From positions 1-8,737 of the forward strand of contig CACZHN010000096.1 in the NCBI GenBank assembly GCA_902780985.1: DNA of 8,737 nt, given 5' to 3'. Source of the stretch: an uncultured Lachnospiraceae bacterium (lineage in GTDB: Bacteria; Bacillota_A; Clostridia; Lachnospirales; Lachnospiraceae). Shown in pieces: positions 1 to 6,878 of the stretch (positions are counted from its first letter, which is position 1; each line of letters begins with the position of its first letter). The notes under the pieces are model-generated. The model was given only the letters and a program-made list of their open reading frames with translations. It was not told the origin of the DNA and made no database searches. Position numbers and translations under genes: made by a program.

Positions 1-303
1 ATCGGTATTGATAATGATACCGCCTTCAGGAGACAGACCCTTAGTCACGTCTACTGTATGAAGCAGAGTTTCATCAACTACTACTACATATTCAGGATTG
101 TAAATGTTGGAATGATTTCTTATCTCTGTGTCTGAAAGACGATTGTAGGCGGTAATAGGAGCGCCCATTCTTTCAGGTCCGTATTCAGGGAATCCCTGAA
201 CATACATTCCGGTGTTAAATGCTACATCGGCAAGAAGAAGGGCAGCGGTCTTTGCACCCTGGCCACCACGTCCGTGCCATCTGATTTCAACATGTTTTCC
301 CAT
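1..303 (-). CDS. porG: 2-oxoacid (pyruvate):ferredoxin oxidoreductase, gamma subunit, 5' part
   Basis: The reading frame starts with ATG at 303-301 and is open to the left edge, giving the first 101 residues of a protein that normally has about 180-190. An AAGGAAGA ribosome binding site (318-311) lies 7 bases before the start. Residues 7-17 read IRWHGRGGQGA and residues 38-49 read FPEYGPERMGAP, both hallmarks of the gamma domain of pyruvate/2-oxoacid:ferredoxin oxidoreductases. A VVVVDETLL stretch follows near residue 80. The multi-subunit cytoplasmic enzyme oxidatively decarboxylates a 2-oxoacid to acyl-CoA and passes electrons to ferredoxin. The delta, alpha and beta subunit genes would be expected further left, outside the window. 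Pyruvate is the likeliest substrate, but the gamma subunit alone does not separate pyruvate from 2-oxoglutarate or branched-chain oxoacids. The family call is firm; the symbol is less so. Confidence 0.9.
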   Translation of the reverse strand, partial: MGKHVEIRWHGRGGQGAKTAALLLADVAFNTGMYVQGFPEYGPERMGAPITAYNRLSDTEIRNHSNIYNPEYVVVVDETLLHTVDVTKGLSPEGGIIINTD

Positions 304-310
304 TGTCTTT

Positions 311-318
311 TCTTCCTT
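311..318 (-). promoter_or_regulatory. Ribosome binding site of the oxidoreductase gamma gene
   Basis: Read on the minus strand this is AAGGAAGA, 7 bases before the ATG at 303-301. It fixes the start of the gamma subunit, which otherwise begins directly with the conserved KHVEIRWHGRGGQG segment. Confidence 0.7.
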
Positions 319-348
319 TTTATTTCTATTATTACGCACAGTTTTTAT

Positions 349-376
349 AGTATATCAGATATTTTTTAAATGTAAA
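349..376 (-). promoter_or_regulatory. Sigma-A type promoter of the oxidoreductase operon
   Basis: On the minus strand, TTTACA (376-371) is followed after 16 bases by TATACT (354-349). Transcription would begin near 342, leaving a leader of about 40 bases before the ATG at 303. The match is by eye; spacing is at the short end of the usual 16-18. Confidence 0.6.
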
Positions 377-396
377 GAAAATTTAAGGAAAATTTA
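377..396 (-). repeat. 11-bp-phased direct repeat upstream of the oxidoreductase -35 box
   Basis: GAAAATTTA occurs twice, at 377-385 and 388-396, with an 11-base period, directly next to the -35 box of the minus-strand promoter. The A/T tracts continue to about 405. Position and composition suit an UP element contacted by the RNA polymerase alpha subunit, or tandem sites for an activator. The repeat is seen; the function is inferred. Confidence 0.45.
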
Positions 397-451
397 TAAA
401 AAAACAATAATTTTTTTCAAATAGAGGTTTTCAATGAAAAAATCACAGCTA

Positions 452-481
452 TTGAAAAGTTGACTGAATCAAGGGTATAAT
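452..481 (+). promoter_or_regulatory. Putative promoter of the AAA+ ATPase operon
   Basis: TTGAAA (452-457) and TATAAT (476-481) are separated by 18 bases. Transcription would start near 488, giving a leader of about 28 bases. A second -35-like TTGACT (460-465) lies too close to this -10 (10 bases) and would need a shifted -10 such as TAATAC (481-486). The start codon at 516 is preceded by GGAATGGTGAT (502-512), a partial Shine-Dalgarno match. Confidence 0.5.
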
Positions 482-515
482 AATACTTAGTGAAAAACTT
501 CGGAATGGTGATAAC

Positions 516-2027
516 ATGATTACTAAAGATATAAGAAGAATGATAAATACATGCCTGGAATACGCTGACGATATCGCCAACAATCCGGGAAGCAAATATC
601 CACCGAATGCAAGACTGTCACTCAGAAATCTTCTTAAGGACGATATGCTGACCTTTTTCGGTTTTCTGTACGATCAGAACAGTGACGAGATCGAGAAGCA
701 GGTGGATTTTATTAACCGCAATCTGGGTATAATAATTACGGTAGAAAATTTCAGAAGATTTGTGGCGGACAGATGCCGTGAAGATATGTTCCTCGCATCG
801 GTTCCGCAGTCTCTTATGTATTTTGTTGCGGATGATACTGCGCCCGTATCCAAGAGAACGGGCTACGGTATATCCCTTTCAAAATATCTGGTGACCTGCT
901 TTAATGATGCGGGTATAGAATTTATCGCCTACGGCGGAATAAGCGACAGGGAAGCGGACAGACTGGCAAGATATATAAATATGATGAATTCATATATCAA
1001 GGGCTTCAATGTCTGCGGATCGGAGACGATCAATTCCGACAGTGAAAAAGTTAACTTCTATAATAGAGGAAACAACAGAGTCGGAAATCTGGATCCTCTG
1101 AGTTTCGGAAATGGGATCAACAGAGATCAGAATAAAGGCGGAAGCACGGTATCCGCAGGTTCCGGAATTCGTGACAGGGCTCAGGACGTGGCAATGGGTT
1201 CACCGATAAAAGAGACCAAGTCTCTGGATGAACTTCAGGAAGAACTGGATGCGATGATCGGTCTCGATAAGGTTAAGAACAATATCTCGAGTCTGGTCAA
1301 TCTTATTAAGGTAAAGACCATGCGTGACAAGCTGGGACTGAAGACTCCGGATATATCGCTTCATCTGGTATTTTCGGGTAACCCGGGAACAGGTAAGACC
1401 ACGGTGGCAAGACTCCTTGCAAGAATATACCATCAGCTGGGCGTAGTAAGAACGGGACAGTTCATAGAAGTGGACAGAGCCGGACTGGTTGAAGGATATG
1501 TAGGTCAGACAGCTAGCAAGACCTCGGAAGTAATAGACAGTGCTCTGGGTGGGGTGCTCTTTATTGATGAGGCATATACTCTGACAAACGGCAAGGAAGG
1601 CGAGGACTTCGGCCAGGAAGCGGTGGATACACTGCTTAAGAGAATGGAAGACAACAGAGACGATCTGGTAGTAATAGTTGCCGGATATACAAAGGAGATG
1701 GAAAAGTTCATCGGATCCAATCCGGGACTTAAGTCCAGATTTAATAAGTTTATAGAATTCCCTGATTATACAGGGGATGAGATGTTCAGGATATATAAGG
1801 AAATGGCTGAATCACATGATTACCTGCTGGACAAGGAAGCAGAGGAGCATGTCAGAAAGTTCCTGAATTATATAGCAGAACATCACGGCGAAAACTTCGC
1901 CAACGCAAGAGAAGTAAGAAATTTCTTCGAAAGATGTGTAGAGAGACAGGCCAGCAGAGTTGTATCCGAACCGATGATAGATGCAAACAGCCTGACTACA
2001 TTTAAACTTGCGGACGTATCTGAGTGA
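516..2027 (+). CDS. AAA+ ATPase of the CbbX/SpoVK type with helical N-terminal region
   Basis: The 503-residue, presumably cytoplasmic protein has three parts. Residues 1-165 are mostly helical and of no firmly recognised family; two acidic helical stretches (about 41-71 and 119-162) recall halves of a TerB-like fold. Residues 166-232 are a polar, Gly/Ser/Asn-rich linker. Residues 233-500 are an AAA+ module close to CbbX and SpoVK: Walker A GNPGTGKT (288-295), pore-loop-like YVGQTA (328-333), Walker B LFIDEA (348-353), VIVAGY (387-391 region), probable arginine finger R408 in NPGLKSRF, and NAR (463-465) in the lid. All nucleotide-binding elements look intact, so an ATP-driven remodelling role is expected, as for the Rubisco activase CbbX, but the client is unknown. 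The next gene begins 54 bases downstream with no terminator between, so the two are probably co-transcribed. Confidence 0.88.
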   Translation: MITKDIRRMINTCLEYADDIANNPGSKYPPNARLSLRNLLKDDMLTFFGFLYDQNSDEIEKQVDFINRNLGIIITVENFRRFVADRCREDMFLASVPQSLMYFVADDTAPVSKRTGYGISLSKYLVTCFNDAGIEFIAYGGISDREADRLARYINMMNSYIKGFNVCGSETINSDSEKVNFYNRGNNRVGNLDPLSFGNGINRDQNKGGSTVSAGSGIRDRAQDVAMGSPIKETKSLDELQEELDAMIGLDKVKNNISSLVNLIKVKTMRDKLGLKTPDISLHLVFSGNPGTGKTTVARLLARIYHQLGVVRTGQFIEVDRAGLVEGYVGQTASKTSEVIDSALGGVLFIDEAYTLTNGKEGEDFGQEAVDTLLKRMEDNRDDLVVIVAGYTKEMEKFIGSNPGLKSRFNKFIEFPDYTGDEMFRIYKEMAESHDYLLDKEAEEHVRKFLNYIAEHHGENFANAREVRNFFERCVERQASRVVSEPMIDANSLTTFKLADVSE

Positions 2028-2081
2028 TGATACACTAAACGATGTTATATTGAGTAAAGTACTAAATGGGAGAAGAAGGGT

Positions 2082-2903
2082 ATGGCAGACGAAAAGAAAG
2101 TCAATGACAGCTTTGATGTTATTCCTGAGAAGGAAGCAGAAGCTGAAAGCGTCTCAATGGATGATGTTATGAAAAGTGCAATTGAAGATGCAGCCGCTGC
2201 AGCAGCCGCTGAATCGGACAGAGCCGATGATGGAGGAGAGTCTGCGACCACAGTGCTTACAGCCGATATGATCGGCCAGCCGGAAGAGATGGCGACTACC
2301 GTTCTTACCACGGATATGTTGACTCAGCAGGGCGTAAATGCAGACGATGAACCTGCAACAACGGTACTTACCACAGATATGCTTATACAGCAGGGCATGC
2401 AGGCACCGGGATCGGGACCTCTTCAGGGTTCGGGTCCACTGCCGGGTACAGGCCCTCAGCCTGTGAATCCTTTCATTCAGCCGCAGAGGCCGCAGGGACC
2501 ACAGGGACCGATGAATAACATGCCGCAGAATACAGGTTTCAACAGCGGCCCGCAGGGTATGCAGGTACCGGGATCCGGAATGCTGCCGGGTTCAGGCCCG
2601 CTTATGCCGGGATCGGGACCACTTCCGCAGATGAAAGTTCCGCAGCCGCCTGAAACAGCTAAGAAGAGTTCACCGGGAGTAAAGGCTTTCGGTATAGTAA
2701 GTCTTATACTTGCCGTACTTGGTCTTGCTGCCGTGATTATATGTTATTTCCTTTTTGCAGTTCCGAAGGATGAGTATCAGAAGGCTTCAACATCAAAGAT
2801 ACAGACACCTACAGTTACAACAGCCACAACTGAAGAACCGGAAGCAACGGAAGCTCCTGAGGAGCCGGAGACTCCGGGAGAACCGGAAACTGAGGAAGAA
2901 TGA
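2082..2903 (+). CDS. Single-pass membrane protein with three TTVLT-x-DM motifs and Pro/Gly-rich arm
   Basis: The 273-residue protein has no family I recognise. In order: an acidic N-terminus (1-36), a seven-alanine run (37-43), three copies of TTVLT-(A/T)-DM-(I/L) beginning at residues 56, 72 and 93, a Pro/Gly/Gln-rich arm (107-190) with PGSGPL-type repeats, one membrane helix (about 202-226), and an acidic Thr/Glu/Pro tail (227-273). There is no signal peptide, and the long arm before the helix suggests N-terminus in, tail out. The triplicated motif resembles the phosphothreonine segment of GarA/OdhI (ETTSVFRADF/L), so cytoplasmic phosphorylation and FHA-domain docking are plausible but unproven. 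GGGAG (2068-2072) lies 9 bases before the ATG. The stop is 11 bases before the ATG of the next gene, so co-expression is very likely. Confidence 0.85.
   Translation: MADEKKVNDSFDVIPEKEAEAESVSMDDVMKSAIEDAAAAAAAESDRADDGGESATTVLTADMIGQPEEMATTVLTTDMLTQQGVNADDEPATTVLTTDMLIQQGMQAPGSGPLQGSGPLPGTGPQPVNPFIQPQRPQGPQGPMNNMPQNTGFNSGPQGMQVPGSGMLPGSGPLMPGSGPLPQMKVPQPPETAKKSSPGVKAFGIVSLILAVLGLAAVIICYFLFAVPKDEYQKASTSKIQTPTVTTATTEEPEATEAPEEPETPGEPETEEE
2247..2381 (+). repeat. Three 24-bp coding repeats for TTVLT-x-DM
   Basis: The repeat units lie at 2247-2270, 2295-2318 and 2358-2381, encoding TTVLTADM, TTVLTTDM and TTVLTTDM. The third codon bases differ (for example ACC ACA, ACT ACC, ACA ACG for the two threonines) while the peptide is kept. 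This points to selection on the protein motif and not to a recent DNA duplication. Spacing between units is uneven (48 and 63 bases). Confidence 0.85.
2406..2627 (+). repeat. Two clusters of PGSGPL-type hexapeptide repeats
   Basis: Cluster one (2406-2456, residues 109-125) and cluster two (2568-2627, residues 163-182) encode degenerate copies of P-G-S-G-P-L, with variants such as QGSGPL, PGTGPQ and PGSGML. A Pro/Gln/Gly/Asn-rich spacer separates them. The composition predicts an extended flexible cytoplasmic arm between the TTVLT motifs and the membrane helix. Confidence 0.75.
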
Positions 2904-2909
2904 GGTAAT
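2902..2909 (+). promoter_or_regulatory. Ribosome binding site that sets the start of the third gene at 2915
   Basis: GAGGTAAT begins inside the preceding stop codon. GAGG lies 9 bases before ATG 2915 but only 3 before an in-frame TTG at 2909. The ATG is therefore the better start, shortening the longest frame by two residues. Confidence 0.7.
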
Positions 2910-2914
2910 TGATT

Positions 2915-4474
2915 ATGAAGAATAAAAAGTGGCTGATAATAGGAATTATAGCAGTCGTGCTGTTGGCGCTGGAAATTGCGGCAGCAGTTATATTCGTTCT
3001 GCCGGGAGTAAACAGAAACAAGATGTTTGAAGCTTTCAAAGCGGGAAAGGGCGAAGAAGCGGCCGAGTGCTACAGTAAAGTAAAGTTCTTTGCAGCCGAT
3101 ACCATTGATGATGAGATCAAGGGATTCCTTGTTACCGAAACCAATGCATGTCTGGAAGGTAAGAAGGGTTATGACGAGACTCTGAAGGAAATCCTCGCCG
3201 TAGAAAGTATCGGAAAGTATAAGAATAAAAATATCGAGTATATCCAGAACATCAATCTGGGACAGCTTATTAGCATATATGAAAAAGGTTATAACGATAT
3301 TGTTATGACCGAAGGTGATGAACTCTTCACTATCTGGGACGAGTTCGATGAAGTATATGATATAAGCGTCAAGGGTTCTGATCATCTGAGTGATTACAGT
3401 GATGCGGACCGTGATAAGTACAGTGAATTTATAGATACAAATCTTGATGAGTATCTCAAGGGTAAGTTCATTCAGTTCCAGGAAGGAACGATAGATGAAG
3501 ACGGAGTTGTAGCATACATTGAAGTTGCTCAGAATTTCTTCCGTGACGACACCTACGCTCAGGATCTGGATGAAGAGCTTTACTTCGTTAAGTATTATAA
3601 AAATGCCATCGCTGAGATAAGCACTATGATCGAAGAGGAGGACTACTTCGGTGCTTACGATGCGGCAAAAGAGTGCATCGATAATCCTCTGGATGAGACA
3701 TACAGTTCAAAGTATAATCAGCAGCTTCAGGATCTTCAGGATGAAGCTTACGATAAGGGTAAGGAATACGGACTTAAGAAGGGACTTGAGGCAGCACAGA
3801 AAGAGGATACCAATACAGCTCAGGAGTATGTGAACGAGCTGAAGCGTATCTACGGCGACAGTGTGGATGTTTCCGAAATAGAAGCGCTTATCGCACCGGG
3901 ATGGGCTAAGGCTTATAAGGCATTTGTTGAAGATATCGAGCCGAACCTTAAGGCAGTCATTGATGCAGGTATAGATGTAAAGAGCGAAGGCACAGGAGAT
4001 GTTATCTTCACATCTCAGGAAATAAGCTACGAGGATTTAGTTCCGAACAAGATAACAATCTACGATTTTGATGATAACGATATTCCGGAGATGATACTTA
4101 CGGATGTGTTCAGCGGCGGCTGCTATGTATTTACATTTGCGGACGGAGAGGTTAAGTGTATATTCATCGGAACCATCGACGGTGTCGGTGATCCGAAGTA
4201 TGCGGTAACAACTTTATCGGCAATCGAGAGCGGCGTTGAGATGACCATTGATGCACTGATGCGTTTTGACGGAACAGAGTGTCTGGTTGAGCATTACGTA
4301 GTTACAGCCGATTACGGCGGAAAGTCATATTATCTTGTAGATAATCTTGATGACGTTTCGGATCAGGATACGTATAATAGTATGCGCGGCGATATCATGG
4401 CGCAGAAGAAGGGCAATCTTCCTATGGGAGATGCACTCTCAAATTACGAAAAAGTTATAAGCGAGTATAAATAA
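2915..4474 (+). CDS. Membrane-anchored acidic extracytoplasmic protein, unknown family
   Basis: I do not recognise this 519-residue protein. A lysine-containing N-terminus (MKNKKW) precedes one hydrophobic helix (about 6-30). There is no lipobox cysteine, so it is probably a signal anchor with the remaining 490 residues outside the cell. Residues 35-330 are acidic and mainly helical, with lengths reminiscent of tetratricopeptide-like repeats, though no clear repeat is visible. From about 360 the protein becomes beta-rich and contains YDFDDNDIPEMIL (383-395), a calcium-loop-like motif of the D-x-D-x-D-x-x-P-E kind common in secreted clostridial proteins. It follows the TTVLT-motif membrane protein by 11 bases, and both put an acidic part outside, so the two may form a complex. 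Start chosen from the ribosome binding site at 2902. Function unknown; sensor or substrate-binding roles are possible. Confidence 0.8.
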   Translation: MKNKKWLIIGIIAVVLLALEIAAAVIFVLPGVNRNKMFEAFKAGKGEEAAECYSKVKFFAADTIDDEIKGFLVTETNACLEGKKGYDETLKEILAVESIGKYKNKNIEYIQNINLGQLISIYEKGYNDIVMTEGDELFTIWDEFDEVYDISVKGSDHLSDYSDADRDKYSEFIDTNLDEYLKGKFIQFQEGTIDEDGVVAYIEVAQNFFRDDTYAQDLDEELYFVKYYKNAIAEISTMIEEEDYFGAYDAAKECIDNPLDETYSSKYNQQLQDLQDEAYDKGKEYGLKKGLEAAQKEDTNTAQEYVNELKRIYGDSVDVSEIEALIAPGWAKAYKAFVEDIEPNLKAVIDAGIDVKSEGTGDVIFTSQEISYEDLVPNKITIYDFDDNDIPEMILTDVFSGGCYVFTFADGEVKCIFIGTIDGVGDPKYAVTTLSAIESGVEMTIDALMRFDGTECLVEHYVVTADYGGKSYYLVDNLDDVSDQDTYNSMRGDIMAQKKGNLPMGDALSNYEKVISEYK

Positions 4475-4484
4475 ATTATTTATA

Positions 4485-4490
4485 TATAAT
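4485..4490 (+). promoter_or_regulatory. Possible -10 box of a separate hydratase promoter
   Basis: A perfect TATAAT sits 38 bases before the hydratase start. No good -35 box is found 16-19 bases upstream (4460-4469), and TATATATAAT could be chance in this AT-rich gap. The codon-use shift at this point makes a separate promoter attractive, but the evidence is thin. Confidence 0.3.
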
Positions 4491-4516
4491 CCGCAATGCG
4501 GAAAAACAGTAACATC

Positions 4517-4523
4517 AGGGAGG
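4517..4523 (+). promoter_or_regulatory. Ribosome binding site that sets the hydratase start at 4529
   Basis: AGGGAGG ends 5 bases before ATG 4529. An earlier in-frame ATG at 4496 has no Shine-Dalgarno sequence and would add 11 charged residues placed before the family-like N-terminus, so 4529 is preferred. Confidence 0.8.
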
Positions 4524-4528
4524 AAATT

Positions 4529-6835
4529 ATGATACGACTTTATGAGACAGGAGCTTACCTTCTTAACGGAAGCGAGCTCGTGCCGGATGATGCTTCGGCT
4601 GAAAATGTACTTGCATCTAAGGGAGTTAAAACCACTAAAGAAGAAGCTGCAAAGGGAACAATGGCTTACAGTATTCTGCAGAAGCATAATACAAGCGGTG
4701 ATACGGAACAGCTTAAGATCAAATTCGATAAGATGACTTCTCACGATATCACTTTCGTAGGAATCATTCAGACAGCAAGAGCTTCGGGACTTAAGGAATT
4801 CCCTATCCCTTACGTTCTTACAAACTGCCACAATTCACTTTGTGCGGTTGGTGGTACTATCAACGAAGACGACCATGTATTCGGTCTCTCATGTGCTAAG
4901 AAGTACGGCGGAATCTATGTTCCTCCTCATCAGGCGGTTATTCATCAGTATGCAAGAGAAGAGCTTGCAGAGTGCGGCGCTATGATCCTCGGATCGGACA
5001 GCCATACACGTTACGGAGCTCTCGGAACAATGGCTATCGGTGAAGGCGGCGGAGAGCTTGCTAAGCAGCTTCTCGGAAAGACATATGATGTTGCACGTCC
5101 GGGTGTTGTAGCCGTTTATCTTGACGGAGAACCTGCAAAGGGTGTAGGTCCTCAGGATGTGGCTCTTGCGATCATCGGAGCTGTATTCAAGAACGGATAT
5201 GTTAAGAATAAGGTAATGGAATTCGTAGGACCTGGAATCGCAAAGCTTTCAAGCGATTACCGTATCGGTATAGATGTAATGACAACAGAGACAACATGTC
5301 TTTCATCTATCTGGGCTACAGATGAGAATACAAAAGAGTGGTATGACACTCATTTCAGATCTGAGTGCTATAAAGAACTCAGTCCTGAATCTGTTGCTTA
5401 CTATGACGGAGTTGTATATGTGGATCTTTCAAAGGTTCGCCCTATGATCGCACTTCCGTTCCATCCAAGCAACACATATACTATCGAAGAGCTGAACGCA
5501 AATCTTTACGACATCCTTCACGAGTGTGAGGAGAACGGAAAGAAGCAGCTTACAGGTGATGTAGAGTTTAAGCTTACAGACAAGATCCATGACGGACGTC
5601 TCTATGTAGAGCAGGGAATCATCGCAGGTTGTGCCGGCGGTGGATTCGAGAATATCTGTGATGCCGTTGATATACTTAAGGGTCACTATATCGGAAGCGA
5701 TGAGTTCACACTTTCCGTATATCCTGCAAGTGTTCCTATCATGATGGAGCTCATCAACAACGGACGCGCTGCTGAGATCCTTCATGCCGGCGGTGTTATG
5801 AAGACAGCATTCTGCGGACCTTGCTTTGGTGCCGGAGATACACCTGCTAACGGAGCTCTGTCGATCAGACATTCAACACGTAACTTCCCTAACAGAGAAG
5901 GTTCAAAGATCCAGAACGGTCAGATCTCAAGCGTTGCTCTTATGGATGCAAGAAGTATCGCAGCAACAGCTGTTAATAAGGGATACCTTACACCTGCTAC
6001 GGATCTTGATGTTGAATACACAGGACCAAAGTATTTCTTTGATAAAGATATTTATGCTAACAGAGTTTATGACGGATGGGGCAAGGCTCAGCCGGATGAG
6101 GACATCAAGTTCGGTCCGAACATCAAGGATTGGCCTGAGATGCCTGCACTTACAGAGAACCTTCTTCTCAAGGTTGCTTCTGTTATCACAGACCCTGTTA
6201 CAACTACAGATGAGCTTATTCCTTCAGGTGAGACTTCATCCTTCAGATCAAATCCTATCGGACTTGCAGAGTTCACTCTGTCACGTAAGGATCCTGAGTA
6301 TGTAGGAAGAGCTAAGGCTTTCCATGAAGTTGAGATCGCTCGTGAGAAGGGTGAGCATCCATGTGAAGTTTATCCTGAGATCAAGAATGTTATGCCGGTT
6401 GTTAAGGAGAAGTTCGAGAACGCAAGCCGTGAGAACACAGGATTCGGTACAACAATCTATGCTGTTAAGCCGGGTGACGGTTCAGCCCGTGAGCAGGCTG
6501 CATCATGCCAGAAGGTTCTCGGCGGATGGGCTAACATCGCTAAGGAATATGCTACAAAGAGATATCGTTCGAATCTCATCAACTGGGGTATGCTCCCATT
6601 TGTTATCGATGAGGATTCGGTTGATATAACACTTGATAATCCGTTCGGTCTTGAGAATGATGATTATATCTTCATTCCGGGAGTAAGAGAGGCTCTTATG
6701 AACAAGGCTGAGGTTATCAAGGGATACATTGTAAATAAGGGAATGAAGGAAATCTCACTTAAGCTTGGTGCTCTTACAGATGATGAGAGAACCATCATTG
6801 AGAAGGGATGCCTCATTAACTATTACAGAGACTGA
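4529..6835 (+). CDS. Aconitase-superfamily hydratase (YbhJ-like)
   Basis: The 768-residue cytoplasmic enzyme has the full aconitase layout. GSDSHTR (155-161) is the family signature. The [4Fe-4S] ligands are most likely C368 in AGCAGGG and C429/C432 in CGPC. R451 and R456 in RNFPNR match the substrate-binding arginine pair of mitochondrial aconitase. R573 in FRSNP and S652/R654 in GSAREQ, on the C-terminal swivel domain, match its third arginine and the Ser/Arg catalytic pair. The reaction is expected to be reversible hydration of the citrate/isocitrate type. Sequence style and length fit the YbhJ-like 'hydratase' branch better than classical AcnA or AcnB, and AGCAGG replaces the usual SCTN, so the substrate is not certain. 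If it is the aconitase, it would serve 2-oxoglutarate and glutamate synthesis. Codon use differs from the three genes upstream. The NfeD gene starts 43 bases after the stop. Confidence 0.92.
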   Translation: MIRLYETGAYLLNGSELVPDDASAENVLASKGVKTTKEEAAKGTMAYSILQKHNTSGDTEQLKIKFDKMTSHDITFVGIIQTARASGLKEFPIPYVLTNCHNSLCAVGGTINEDDHVFGLSCAKKYGGIYVPPHQAVIHQYAREELAECGAMILGSDSHTRYGALGTMAIGEGGGELAKQLLGKTYDVARPGVVAVYLDGEPAKGVGPQDVALAIIGAVFKNGYVKNKVMEFVGPGIAKLSSDYRIGIDVMTTETTCLSSIWATDENTKEWYDTHFRSECYKELSPESVAYYDGVVYVDLSKVRPMIALPFHPSNTYTIEELNANLYDILHECEENGKKQLTGDVEFKLTDKIHDGRLYVEQGIIAGCAGGGFENICDAVDILKGHYIGSDEFTLSVYPASVPIMMELINNGRAAEILHAGGVMKTAFCGPCFGAGDTPANGALSIRHSTRNFPNREGSKIQNGQISSVALMDARSIAATAVNKGYLTPATDLDVEYTGPKYFFDKDIYANRVYDGWGKAQPDEDIKFGPNIKDWPEMPALTENLLLKVASVITDPVTTTDELIPSGETSSFRSNPIGLAEFTLSRKDPEYVGRAKAFHEVEIAREKGEHPCEVYPEIKNVMPVVKEKFENASRENTGFGTTIYAVKPGDGSAREQAASCQKVLGGWANIAKEYATKRYRSNLINWGMLPFVIDEDSVDITLDNPFGLENDDYIFIPGVREALMNKAEVIKGYIVNKGMKEISLKLGALTDDERTIIEKGCLINYYRD

Positions 6836-6866
6836 GACATATTGAGTTAAAAGTGTTTTGGGGAAC

Positions 6867-6874
6867 GGAGGTGA
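6867..6874 (+). promoter_or_regulatory. Ribosome binding site that sets the NfeD start at 6879
   Basis: GGAGGTGA is a near-perfect Shine-Dalgarno sequence, with GGAGG ending 7 bases before ATG 6879. An upstream in-frame TTG at 6858 would place this site inside the coding region and is rejected. Confidence 0.8.
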
Positions 6875-6878
6875 ATGT

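Noticed and set aside
212..424. Plus-strand frame of 70 codons over the oxidoreductase start and promoter
   Set aside because: It overlaps the conserved gamma subunit on the other strand and reads through both promoter boxes into A/T tracts, giving a Lys/Ile/Phe-rich nonsense end.
2028..2081. Possible promoter before the TTVLT protein using TATATT at 2046-2051
   Set aside because: No acceptable -35 box lies 16-18 bases upstream, so read-through from 452-481 explains expression more simply.
2190..2212. Alanine run in the TTVLT protein as a possible unstable trinucleotide repeat
   Set aside because: The codons are mixed (GCA, GCC, GCT), so it is not a pure DNA repeat prone to slippage.
2915..3010. 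Lipoprotein signal in the third trio protein
   Set aside because: The hydrophobic N-terminus has no cysteine after it, so a signal anchor is the better reading.
2777..3385. Open minus-strand frame of 202 codons across the junction of the second and third trio genes
   Set aside because: It lies wholly antisense to two well-supported genes, crosses their junction, has no convincing ribosome binding site or family features, and its composition mirrors the Glu/Thr-rich coding strand.
4491..4501. Small inverted repeat CCGC-AAT-GCGG between the third trio gene and the hydratase
   Set aside because: A 4-bp stem with a 3-base loop and no T tract is too weak for a terminator; it may be chance.
4496..4528. 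Upstream ATG for the hydratase adding 11 residues
   Set aside because: It has no Shine-Dalgarno sequence and sits just after a possible -10 box, while ATG 4529 has AGGGAGG at good spacing.
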